64,000 nt of DNA. It comes from Chryseosolibacter indicum. Lineage in GTDB: Bacteria > Bacteroidota > Bacteroidia > Cytophagales > Cyclobacteriaceae. The translations under genes and the position numbers were made by a program. The DNA is taken from positions 1-64,000 of the forward strand of contig NZ_JAHESD010000016.1 in the NCBI RefSeq assembly GCF_018598585.1, in the 5' to 3' direction. Position 1 is the first letter of the stretch; every line of letters begins with the position of its first letter. Of this stretch, positions 43,982 to 51,702 are shown piece after piece. The notes beneath the pieces are model-generated. The model searched no databases. It was given only the letters and a program-made list of their open reading frames with translations, and was not told the origin of the DNA.

Positions 43982-45313
43982 ATGTTCGATAATTTAAGTC
44001 TTAAGCTGGAGAAAGCCTTTCAAACCTTGAAAGGTCAGGGACAGATTACAGAAATAAACGTAGCCTCAACTGTTAAAGAGATACGTAAAGCCTTAATTGA
44101 TGCTGACGTAAATTTTAAAGTAGCCAAGGAGGTTACAGATGATATAAAAGAAAAAGCACTAGGACAAAATGTATTAACATCCATATCGCCTGGTCAGTTG
44201 CTCATTAAAATTACCAACGATGAGTTAACCGATTTGATGGGCGGTGTTAGTGAGGATATTAACATACAGGGTAACCCTGCAATTATATTAATTGCTGGTT
44301 TGCAAGGTTCTGGTAAAACAACATTTTCAGGAAAACTTGCAAGCTATCTGAAAAGGCAGGGTAGAAGTGTATTGCTTGTTGCATGTGATATCTACCGTCC
44401 TGCTGCGATTGATCAATTGAAAGTTCTAGGACAACAAGTAGGCGTTGAAGTATTTGCACAGCCAGAAAACAAAGATGCAGTAAAGATTGCAAAGGCAGCT
44501 TTGGAGCATGCAAAGACAATTAACAGCAAAATCATAATTGTGGATACGGCAGGCCGTCTTGCTGTTGATGAGGAAATGATGGATGAAATTGCGCGTTTAA
44601 AAGAGGCACTTAATCCGTCAGAGACATTATTTGTCGTAGACTCAATGACGGGTCAGGATGCAGTAAATACAGCAAAAGCATTCAATGACAGACTGAACTT
44701 CAATGGTGTTGTACTTACCAAACTTGACGGCGATTCTCGTGGTGGTGCCGCATTATCAATAAGAAGAGTTGTAGAAAAGCCTATCAAGTTCATTAGCACG
44801 GGAGAGAAGATGGAGGCGCTTGACCGCTTCTATCCTGATCGTATGGCGAGCCGTATATTAGGCATGGGGGACGTGGTGAGCTTGGTAGAACGTGCGCAAC
44901 AAGCTTACGACGAAGATGAAGCCAAACGTCTCAGTAAAAAGATTCGTAAGAATCAATTTGATTTTAATGACTTTCTGCAACAGCTTGAGCAGATCAAGAA
45001 GATGGGTAACATGAAAGATCTTCTTGGTATGATTCCGGGTATGGGAAAAGCAATGAAGGGGATCGATATTGATGACAATTCATTTAAACCAATAGAAGCT
45101 ATTATCCGCTCCATGACAATGGAGGAGAGACAAAATCCGGATATTATCAATGGCGGACGCAAAAACCGAATTGCAAAAGGTAGCGGAAGAACGATACAAG
45201 AAGTAAATAACCTATTGAAGCAATTTGCAGATATGCGCAAGTTGATGAAGACCATGAATAAGATGGGGGGTGGTAAACGGGCTCTTTCAGCATTAAATCC
45301 TTTCGGTAGGTAA
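43982..45313 (+). CDS. ffh: Signal recognition particle protein
   Basis: GTPase that, with 4.5S RNA, directs nascent membrane proteins to the FtsY receptor. 443 residues: N domain (1-85), G domain with GLQGSGKTTFSGKLA (G1), DTAGRL (G3), TKLDGDSRGGAALS (G4 and G5 region), and the methionine-rich M domain (about 300-443) with MKDLLGMIPGMGKAM and a final MRKLMKTMNKMGGGKR. A terminator about 95 bases downstream ends the unit. Confidence 0.98.
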   Translation: MFDNLSLKLEKAFQTLKGQGQITEINVASTVKEIRKALIDADVNFKVAKEVTDDIKEKALGQNVLTSISPGQLLIKITNDELTDLMGGVSEDINIQGNPAIILIAGLQGSGKTTFSGKLASYLKRQGRSVLLVACDIYRPAAIDQLKVLGQQVGVEVFAQPENKDAVKIAKAALEHAKTINSKIIIVDTAGRLAVDEEMMDEIARLKEALNPSETLFVVDSMTGQDAVNTAKAFNDRLNFNGVVLTKLDGDSRGGAALSIRRVVEKPIKFISTGEKMEALDRFYPDRMASRILGMGDVVSLVERAQQAYDEDEAKRLSKKIRKNQFDFNDFLQQLEQIKKMGNMKDLLGMIPGMGKAMKGIDIDDNSFKPIEAIIRSMTMEERQNPDIINGGRKNRIAKGSGRTIQEVNNLLKQFADMRKLMKTMNKMGGGKRALSALNPFGR

Positions 45314-45406
45314 GATGAACAGTTAATTATTTGTTAATAATCAAACCTTTACTTGTGATGTTTCGTTTTATCATTAGTTTACAGGTAAATTCATAAATAA
45401 TAAATT

Positions 45407-45442
45407 GCCCTTCCTGATGTTATAATCAGGAGGGGCTTTTTT
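45407..45442 (+). terminator. Terminator after ffh
   Basis: A 12-bp stem (45407-45418 with 45425-45436, one G-T pair) and 6-base loop, followed directly by six T. A classic rho-independent terminator. Confidence 0.88.
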
Positions 45443-45471
45443 AATACTAACCCAAAACTCAATTTAATCTT

Positions 45472-45978
45472 ATGAAAAAAATCACAACAATTTTGATGGG
45501 AGCAATGATTATGCTTCTAACGCTTTCGGTTACTGCACAGGATAAACCTTCTAGTCCTAAATCTGAAGTAAATGGTACAGTAGGAAATGCAAAAGTTAAA
45601 ATTAATTATTGCCAGCCCTCTGCACGTGGGCGTAAGATAATGGGAGGTTTGGTGCCGTACGGTGAAGTTTGGAGAACAGGAGCTAATGAAGCTACAACCA
45701 TTGAGTTTGATAAAGCAGTAAAGGTAGAAGGTAAAGATCTACCTGCAGGAAAATATGCGTTGTTTACAATTCCATCGGAAAATGAATGGACTATTATCTT
45801 CAATAAAGATAACAAGCAATGGGGCGCTTACAAGTATAAACAAACTGATGATGTGTTGAGAGTAAATGTGAAACCAACAAAGACCGACCAATTTGTGGAA
45901 ACTTTTACGATAACACCAGAAAAAAATCAGGTGTCATTAAAATGGGAGAATACAGCTGTAGCTTTTAAAGTGAAATAA
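45472..45978 (+). CDS. Secreted DUF2911 protein
   Basis: A 168-residue exported protein (signal peptide ending TVTAQ, about residue 23) made almost entirely of the DUF2911 domain: KVKINYCQPSARGRKIMGGLVPYGEVWRTGANEATTI, then AGKYALFTIPSENEWTIIFN. The family is widespread in Bacteroidota and its function is unknown. It is isolated between two strong terminators, so it is a monocistronic unit. Confidence 0.9.
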   Translation: MKKITTILMGAMIMLLTLSVTAQDKPSSPKSEVNGTVGNAKVKINYCQPSARGRKIMGGLVPYGEVWRTGANEATTIEFDKAVKVEGKDLPAGKYALFTIPSENEWTIIFNKDNKQWGAYKYKQTDDVLRVNVKPTKTDQFVETFTITPEKNQVSLKWENTAVAFKVK

Positions 45979-46000
45979 GTTCAACATCTGTAGTTAAAAG

Positions 46001-46028
46001 AAGCCTTGCAGTAGCAGGGCTTTTTTAT
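46001..46028 (+). terminator. Terminator after DUF2911 gene
   Basis: A 9-bp stem (46001-46009 with 46014-46022, one wobble pair), 4-base loop and a T run immediately after. Confidence 0.85.
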
Positions 46029-46057
46029 TTTATGCATATTGGTATTAAACAAATGAT

Positions 46058-46510
46058 ATGAACGTTCTTGGTCGCTATGATCGTGTAGATCTTCCGGAAT
46101 TTGGACTTAAAAACATCCATGCAAAAATAGATACAGGTGCTTGGACCTGCAGCTTGCACTGTCATAAAGCCGAAGTAATTGATGGTGAGTTAGAATTCAT
46201 ATTATTTGATGAAGAACATCCGGAATTTACCGGATTAAAATTTAGATGTAAAGATTTTGAAAATCGTGAGATTAAGAATTCCTTTGGCGAAGTAGAAAGA
46301 CGTTTCATCATACAAACGTCTATTAAAATATATGATGAAGATATTCTGGCAGAATTCTCTTTAAGCAATAGGGGATCTCTGAAATTTCCAATTTTAATTG
46401 GGCGTAAAATTTTAAGAGATCGCTTTCTAATTGATGTAAAAAAGATCAATCTATCTTATAAGGAAAAGCGGGCGAAAAAACGCAAAGTCAGGCAATCAAA
46501 ATTTAATTAA
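46058..46510 (+). CDS. Retropepsin-like (RimB/'Zn_protease') protein
   Basis: Small (150-residue) single-domain aspartic-protease-like protein of the family long labelled ATP-dependent zinc protease (PF05618). The catalytic DTGA is at residues 25-28 ([10 protein letters not shown]) and the flap/hydrophobic region is [10 protein letters not shown]. The retropepsin homology makes an aspartic active site, working as a dimer, more likely than zinc. In pseudomonads the homologous RimB is encoded with RimK and trims or activates the RimK tagging system. Here rimK starts eight bases after its stop, which supports that role. There is no signal peptide, so it is cytoplasmic. Confidence 0.85.
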   Translation: MNVLGRYDRVDLPEFGLKNIHAKIDTGAWTCSLHCHKAEVIDGELEFILFDEEHPEFTGLKFRCKDFENREIKNSFGEVERRFIIQTSIKIYDEDILAEFSLSNRGSLKFPILIGRKILRDRFLIDVKKINLSYKEKRAKKRKVRQSKFN

Positions 46511-46518
46511 TCCTTTTT

Positions 46519-47427
46519 ATGAATATTGCTATCCTGTCGCGCGACCCTAAATTGTATTCAACAAGACGCTTAAAAGAAGCGGGGGAGAAGCGAGGCCACC
46601 GTGTGGAAATAATTGACCACATGAAATGTGTTTTGTTTATTGAGAAGAAGAATCCGATGGTATTGTATCAGGGTAGACGTCTCGATTATTTTGATGCTAT
46701 TATACCGCGTATAGGAGCCTCTGTAACGTTTTATGGTGCTGCTGTGGTGAGACAGTTTGAAATGATGCAGGTTTTTACTGCCGTAGATTCACAAGCACTG
46801 ATTCGCTCGCGTGATAAACTGAGGAGCTTACAAATACTTTCACGTGCAGGACTTGGTTTGCCTAAAACCATCTTCATGGATTATTCACGTGAAGTTGAAG
46901 GTGTAATTGAAGCGGTAGGAGGAGCTCCTGTAATAATTAAGCTTCTTGAAGGCACCCAGGGGCTCGGGGTAGTGCTCGCAGAAAATCAGAAAGCTGCGAA
47001 GTCTGTGATAGAAGCTTTCCATGGAATACATGCACGCATCATTGTTCAGGAATTTATCAAGGAGGCGAAGGGGGCAGATATCCGGGCTTTTGTAGTAAAT
47101 GGTGAGGTGGTTGGAGCAATGAAACGTCAAGCGAAAGAAGGCGAGTTTCGTTCTAACTTACATCGGGGAGGAACTGCACAAGTTGTTAAACTCGACAGAC
47201 AAGAAAAACATGCTGCCATTACAGCAGCAAAAAGAATGGGACTTGGCGTTGCAGGTGTAGATATGCTGCCATCCAGCCGCGGACCTTTAATTCTTGAAGT
47301 GAACTCGTCTCCTGGTCTTGAAGGAATAGAATCTGCGACAAATATTGACATTGCTGGTAAAATTTTTCAGTTTATTGAAAAGCAGGCAGGGAAAAAGAAA
47401 GCTCTTACAGACGTAATTAATGCCTAA
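46519..47427 (+). CDS. rimK: RimK-family ATP-grasp ligase
   Basis: ATP-dependent ligase that adds glutamate residues to a protein C-terminus (ribosomal protein S6 in Escherichia coli) or makes short poly-glutamates. 302 residues: N-terminal pre-ATP-grasp domain ([21 protein letters not shown]), ATP-grasp with [19 protein letters not shown] (ATP-binding Lys), [18 protein letters not shown], and the metal-binding [13 protein letters not shown]. It sits in an operon with a retropepsin upstream and an aspartoacylase-like hydrolase downstream. Whether S6 or another target is modified cannot be read here. Confidence 0.93.
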   Translation: MNIAILSRDPKLYSTRRLKEAGEKRGHRVEIIDHMKCVLFIEKKNPMVLYQGRRLDYFDAIIPRIGASVTFYGAAVVRQFEMMQVFTAVDSQALIRSRDKLRSLQILSRAGLGLPKTIFMDYSREVEGVIEAVGGAPVIIKLLEGTQGLGVVLAENQKAAKSVIEAFHGIHARIIVQEFIKEAKGADIRAFVVNGEVVGAMKRQAKEGEFRSNLHRGGTAQVVKLDRQEKHAAITAAKRMGLGVAGVDMLPSSRGPLILEVNSSPGLEGIESATNIDIAGKIFQFIEKQAGKKKALTDVINA

Positions 47428-47530
47428 TCACTAAGGTATTTCGAGTGGTAATAGAGGGCAGTAGCCTTAATTTAATAAGTATTCTGAAAATCGTAACTTT
47501 ACGGGGTTAAACACCTAACCTCATTAAGAT

Positions 47531-48505
47531 TTGAGAAGAGTAATTATTGCCGGACAGGAAATACTACCAGGAGAATTCAGAGAGATTAACATTAACATTG
47601 CGAGGCTCCCGTCGCATACTCAAATTGATACACCAATCTACGTTGCCCGCTCTAAAGAAGACGGTCCTACCCTTGCACTAATTGCCGGCATGCATGGCGA
47701 TGAAATCAATGGGATGGAGATCGTGAGAAGGATTATTGATCAGGGATATAACATGGTTCAACGGGGAACAGTGGTGTGTATGCCTGTTATTAACGTTTAT
47801 GGTTTTCTCAATTATTCGCGCGAAGTGCCCGATGGAAAAGATGTTAACCGATCTTTTCCCGGGAGTAAGAACGGGTCGTTAGCGAGCAGGGTAGCTTACC
47901 ATCTCATGAATGACGTTATACCTTTTATTGATTGTGGTATTGATTTCCATACCGGTGGTGCAATGCGTAGTAACTATCCACAGGTGCGTGCTGTACTGAG
48001 AGAGCCACACATTGTAGAACTGGCTGAAGCCTTTTGTGCGCCTTTTACAATAGATGCTCCATTCCGACCTAATTCATTAAGAAAAGAGGCTTCACGAAAA
48101 GGCAAGAACATTATTGTTTTTGAAGGAGGAGAATCTTTACGATTTGATTTGCAGGCAATAGAAGAAGGTGTGGCAGGAACGCTTCGCCTCATGAAGCATT
48201 TGGGGATGATAGACTCAGCTCCTGCTCCAAGGGAATCAAATCGTGTAATATGGAATACATCATGGATACGAGCAAAACATGCAGGCCTTTTTCAACCCAA
48301 TGTACAGGCAGGACAACTTGTTCATCGTGGTGATTGGGTGGGCACGATAACAGATCCGTTTGGTGAATTTAAAGAAGAGGTAAAAGCTACTGAGACAGGT
48401 TATATCATTGGTTTGAACAATAGTCCGGTAATTAATGCGGGAGATGCCTTGATGCATTTAGGAATGGATAATTTTTGCAGGCTCGATAACTTAAAGGAGG
48501 ATTAG
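47531..48505 (+). CDS. Succinylglutamate desuccinylase/aspartoacylase-family metallohydrolase
   Basis: Zinc carboxypeptidase-fold deacylase, 324 residues, cytoplasmic. The Zn ligands are in GMHGDEINGMEIVRR (HxxE) and DFHTGG (third His); NVYGFLNYSREVPDGKDVNRSFPG is also typical. In known families the enzyme releases glutamate or aspartate from acyl amides. Placed after retropepsin and RimK genes, it may remove glutamyl tags or supply the amino donor; this is inference. The start is TTG. It reads RRVIIAGQEILPGEF, and TAACTTTA at about 47489-47496 is a one-mismatch -7 element, so it may have a promoter of its own. Confidence 0.88.
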   Translation: MRRVIIAGQEILPGEFREININIARLPSHTQIDTPIYVARSKEDGPTLALIAGMHGDEINGMEIVRRIIDQGYNMVQRGTVVCMPVINVYGFLNYSREVPDGKDVNRSFPGSKNGSLASRVAYHLMNDVIPFIDCGIDFHTGGAMRSNYPQVRAVLREPHIVELAEAFCAPFTIDAPFRPNSLRKEASRKGKNIIVFEGGESLRFDLQAIEEGVAGTLRLMKHLGMIDSAPAPRESNRVIWNTSWIRAKHAGLFQPNVQAGQLVHRGDWVGTITDPFGEFKEEVKATETGYIIGLNNSPVINAGDALMHLGMDNFCRLDNLKED

Positions 48506-48506
48506 A

Positions 48507-49080
48507 ATGGAGGAGTTCTTGGATAACTACCGTTATTTTGCACTTACTGTAGGAACATTTTTCGAAGGAGAAACTGCCATTCTTCTTGCGTCCTCTCTGA
48601 TTCATAAAGGTTTTTTTTTCTGTACCCTATACCATCTTCTTTTCATTCCTGGGGTCGTTTGTCAGTGACTGGTTGTATTACATCATTGGCAGGCTAAACG
48701 GAAAATTATTTATAGAAAAACGTCCTAAGCTAAGATCGAAAATTGAACCTGTTATTAAGTTCTTTCAAAAGAACAAAATACAAATACTCTTTACATATCG
48801 ATTCCTCTACGGCTTTAGGGTAATAATTCCACTCATAATAGGGATGAGCAATATAAGGCCTTTGCAATTTCTAGGATATAGTATAATAGCCGGGTTGCTG
48901 TGGTCCTCTCTGGTAACTTTAATGGGATACTTTGTAGGACGAATCTTTGGAGTATCCATAGAATCGTTTGAAAATAATCTGGTGCTTATACTTGTTGGCT
49001 TTGCATCCTTCGGCCTTCTCATTGGATACACCGTTCAGTTATTTGCGAAAAGGCAAATGAATTTACGCGCTAATCAGTGA
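48507..49080 (+). pseudogene. DedA-family membrane protein, frameshifted at poly-T
   Basis: DedA-type inner-membrane protein (family linked to undecaprenyl phosphate or lipid flipping), split in two frames. The first frame starts at ATG 48507, one base after the previous stop, behind GGAGG, and reads VGTFFEGETAILLASSLIHKGFF before a run of nine T at 48611-48619. It then leaves the family and stops near 48669. Removing one T restores GSFVSDWLYYIIGR and the rest to 49080 (YRFLYGFRVIIPLIIGMS is typical). Both halves are well conserved, so the break is recent, a sequencing error, or a slippage site. Confidence 0.85.
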
Positions 49081-50117
49081 ATCTCATTATGTAACGATGC
49101 GGCCTGATCAGACAACGCTGTTACTGGCCCTGTTGATAATTTAGATTCTGCCTCAAATCCTAGCTTGGTATGTCGTCCACCTTCTTTGTTGTCGGGAAGG
49201 AAAAGATTAGTAATTGCCAGAACAGAATTTACAAGTGAGGGAGCAATTCCTTTTACAGCAGTAGCAATTTTCGCAGAGGTTGTAAGGATAGCTTCCGAAT
49301 CACCATACTGTAACGCTTTGATAATGCTTTTTGCAGCTACTTCAACTTGTTGAGATAACAATGGCGATGAATCTGAAATTTTAAACCATGCATATTCAGC
49401 TTCATGGTCTCCTTTTACAGAAATATTTCTAGGGCTGCCAGTACGCATCAGGTTAGGAATAACCGTTGTGACATGAATATTATACTTCTTCAATTCTGCA
49501 TGTAAACCTTCGGAGAGCCCGGTTAAAGCAAATTTACTAGCAGAGTACGGTAGTAAATGTGGCATTGCAACTTTGCCACCAATCGATGAAATATTTACTA
49601 TTCTCCCGCTCTTCCTTTCCATAAAATGTGGAAGCACAGCTTTTATTGTATACAGGGCTGCCCAGAAGTTTGTTTTCATTGCTTGCTCATAATCTTCAAT
49701 TGACATTGATTCTACTGGGCCTACCTGAACAATGCCAGCGTTATTTATAATAACGTCTATTCTTCCGTAATACTTTATCACCTCATTAATCATTGAGCTT
49801 ACCTGCATCTGATCAGTGACATCTGCAGTAATACTAAGAATGCTATTTGCTGTTAACCTCTCAAGGTCAAACTTTGCCTGATTTAATTGATCAGAAGAAC
49901 GTGCGCATATTGCAATGCGTGCTCCCATTAGTGTAAGCTCTCTTGCAAGCACTAATCCAAGACCTCTTGATCCTCCTGTGATCAGAACTACCTTTCCGTT
50001 AAGGTTGTACTTATTTATCTCGCGATAAACAGTATTGGCAGCGAGATACAATCCAAATCCTGCAGCGGCCCATGCGAGTGATTTAGAAATAGAAGAAGAT
50101 TTAGTTGGATTTTGCAT
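49074..50117 (-). CDS. SDR oxidoreductase with N-terminal hydrophobic segment
   Basis: Classical short-chain dehydrogenase, 347 residues. A hydrophobic stretch near residues 12-30 (SLAWAAAGFGLYLAANTVY) precedes TGGSRGLG (47-54), NNAGIVQVG, catalytic Ser in NISSIGG and YSASK. The N-terminal anchor and 70-residue C-terminal extension make it longer than most family members, so it is probably membrane-associated. It overlaps the end of the DedA reading frame by seven bases, convergently. Substrate unknown. Confidence 0.88.
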   Translation of the reverse strand: MQNPTKSSSISKSLAWAAAGFGLYLAANTVYREINKYNLNGKVVLITGGSRGLGLVLARELTLMGARIAICARSSDQLNQAKFDLERLTANSILSITADVTDQMQVSSMINEVIKYYGRIDVIINNAGIVQVGPVESMSIEDYEQAMKTNFWAALYTIKAVLPHFMERKSGRIVNISSIGGKVAMPHLLPYSASKFALTGLSEGLHAELKKYNIHVTTVIPNLMRTGSPRNISVKGDHEAEYAWFKISDSSPLLSQQVEVAAKSIIKALQYGDSEAILTTSAKIATAVKGIAPSLVNSVLAITNLFLPDNKEGGRHTKLGFEAESKLSTGPVTALSDQAASLHNEIH

Positions 50118-50155
50118 AGTAAGAGATAAAAAAAGGAGTGTGTTAGGAATAAAAA

Positions 50156-50180
50156 ACCAGAGATAATAATTATCTCTGGT
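50156..50180 (-). terminator. Terminator after DUF1328 gene
   Basis: A perfect 11-bp palindromic stem with a three-base loop (ACCAGAGATAA / TTATCTCTGGT). On the minus strand it is followed by TTTTTT, ending the DUF1328 transcript. Confidence 0.8.
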
Positions 50181-50194
50181 CTGTTAGGTTTGTA

Positions 50195-50362
50195 TCACCT
50201 TCTGAATATGCTGGCTCCAAACAAAATCGCAATAACAAAGAGAGCCAGAAAAATAAAGAATAAGATCTTGGCAATGTCAGCAGCGCCTTCTGCTATCCCA
50301 CCAAATCCAAATATTGCTGCTATTATAGCAATAACAAAGAAAATTACTGACCAACGTAACAT
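50195..50362 (-). CDS. DUF1328 (YtjA-like) small membrane protein
   Basis: A 55-residue two-span membrane protein: [20 protein letters not shown], a short loop [13 protein letters not shown], then [15 protein letters not shown] and a basic FRR end. This is the DUF1328 pattern exactly ([14 protein letters not shown]). Members are widespread, often stress-induced, with unknown function. It is flanked by its own terminator. Its coding is clear despite the size. Confidence 0.92.
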   Translation of the reverse strand: MLRWSVIFFVIAIIAAIFGFGGIAEGAADIAKILFFIFLALFVIAILFGASIFRR

Positions 50363-50455
50363 ATAAGTCTCATTAAGTTTAACATGATTTTAAATTAGGG
50401 TTCTTTGTTATAGAACTCCTTTTTTTGTCTATCAAATCTTTATGCCAACAATACC

Positions 50456-50842
50456 TCAATTGTTTCTTTTTCTGTTTTTTCCTTTTTTATCATCAAGATT
50501 TTTTAGACGTCTACCTTCGCGGTCGAAGCGGTAAATCTTTTCCTGTTCGTTATCTCTCATTTCTATAATGAACACACTGTGTTGTTTATCCCGGTACACA
50601 ACTGATTTTTCCCACCCAGAAGGCTCAAGTTCCTGCAGACTTTGCAAAACGGGTTGAGGCAATTCATCAGCAGCGATACGTTCTCTTTCATCCACGTATT
50701 GAATATCTGCCGGTTGTTGTTTTGGCTCAGGATCAATCTGTTTAATTGGGTTTTTTAATGTGTCAGGATCAGGAGATGGTTGTTGTGCAAATGCTATAAA
50801 TGAACCTGCACTGAGTAATGATGCTATTACTAATTTTTTCAT
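50456..50842 (-). CDS. Secreted PepSY-like protein
   Basis: A 128-residue exported protein. MKKLVIASLLSAGSFIAFAQ is the signal peptide; a Pro/Gln/Asp-rich linker follows (QPSPDPDTLKNPIKQIDPEPKQQ); the last 70 residues (ELPQPVLQSLQ, WEKSVVYRD, FIIEMRDNEQEKIYRFDREGRRL) resemble PepSY-like folds found in periplasmic proteins, and the tail is strongly basic. An upstream 16-codon extension is rejected. Role unknown; PepSY domains often inhibit or chaperone secreted enzymes. Confidence 0.7.
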   Translation of the reverse strand: MKKLVIASLLSAGSFIAFAQQPSPDPDTLKNPIKQIDPEPKQQPADIQYVDERERIAADELPQPVLQSLQELEPSGWEKSVVYRDKQHSVFIIEMRDNEQEKIYRFDREGRRLKNLDDKKGKNRKRNN

Positions 50843-50951
50843 AAGTATATCGAAGTTTAAAACCACTGTTGGTAATAATCTTATGCCCATAAATTGTAAA
50901 AGCTGGATGGTATGGTTTTGTGAATTGCATGGCCAACAATAAGAACTGATT

Positions 50952-51203
50952 ATGGCACTTAGTGAACATCTTGAAACGAAACTTAAAAAGCGCTATGAAC
51001 CCTCTTCTATGGTTTCTATGAAATACAAAGGCAACGACCTTGCTTTTAAAACTGATGACGAAGGCAATGCTATTCTTCTTTTTATTGGTAAGAAGGATAG
51101 TGAGGGGCATATAAAAGGTGAGCGTTATGCGAGAAGGCTAAAAAAGGATGATGAAGGGAAAGTAATTAAAGATCACTGGGAGCTGAAAGGAAAGGCAACG
51201 TGA
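50952..51203 (+). CDS. Small basic protein of unknown function
   Basis: An 83-residue soluble, charged protein (many Lys, Asp, Glu) with no signal peptide or membrane segment. It has alternating hydrophobic pattern in MVSMKYKGNDLAFKTDDEGNAILLFIGKKD, consistent with a small beta-sheet domain, and ends RLKKDDEGKVIKDHWELKGKAT. I recall similar proteins in other Bacteroidota without a function. It is divergent from the PepSY-like gene and convergent with the STAS-like gene. Confidence 0.7.
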   Translation: MALSEHLETKLKKRYEPSSMVSMKYKGNDLAFKTDDEGNAILLFIGKKDSEGHIKGERYARRLKKDDEGKVIKDHWELKGKAT

Positions 51204-51227
51204 GTTTACGCTTGATTAGTGTAAACT
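51203..51227. terminator. Hairpin filling the convergent gap
   Basis: AGTTTACGC (51203-51211) can pair with GTGTAAACT (51219-51227), 9 bp with one wobble. It spans exactly the gap between two convergent stops. The T tail is weak. Confidence 0.45.
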
Positions 51228-51622
51228 TATAGATCTTCCTTTAACCACTTTAGTGCATCCTCTTGGTTAGTAAACAAGCGTGTAGGCACTGCGGGGTGAT
51301 TAAACTTTAGAAAGAAGTTGCCTACCATTTTGTCAATACTCGAAGTCGTTACGATTGCTAGTTTTTTCATAAATCTCGTTCCTTCTTCCGTAGAAAAATA
51401 CTCTCTTGCTTCTTTGGATAAATTCTGAAGACCTTGTGTAGTTCCAAGAAAAGGGTACGCAATGTTTTTGCAAAGTTTTATTCTGTCTGAAACAACTTTT
51501 TGGGCTGCAGTTAAATCAATAGTAACATCTTCTTTGTATTCGCCGAACATTATTCCGTCTTCTATCCAGAGTTTCGTGTACTCATTTTCAACTATAAACT
51601 TCTCAATTAAATTTTGATTCAT
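51227..51622 (-). CDS. STAS-like small protein
   Basis: A 131-residue soluble protein. The pattern YTKLWIEDGIMFGEYKEDVTIDLTAAQKVVSDRIKLC, the PFLGTTQGLQNLSKEAREYFSTEEG helix, then NFFLKFNHPAVPTRLFTNQEDALKWLKE is a group I recall from Bacteroidota with a SpoIIAA/STAS-like fold (DUF7793 type). Such proteins may sense or relay stress signals, but no partner is visible. The STAS label is a fold guess from memory. Confidence 0.6.
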   Translation of the reverse strand: MNQNLIEKFIVENEYTKLWIEDGIMFGEYKEDVTIDLTAAQKVVSDRIKLCKNIAYPFLGTTQGLQNLSKEAREYFSTEEGTRFMKKLAIVTTSSIDKMVGNFFLKFNHPAVPTRLFTNQEDALKWLKEDL

Positions 51623-51702
51623 CGGTTACAAGTCGCTTTGTTGATTCATAAATTAGCAAGCGGCCAAATATCATCTCATTTCTAACCCTTGAAATACGCA
51701 AT

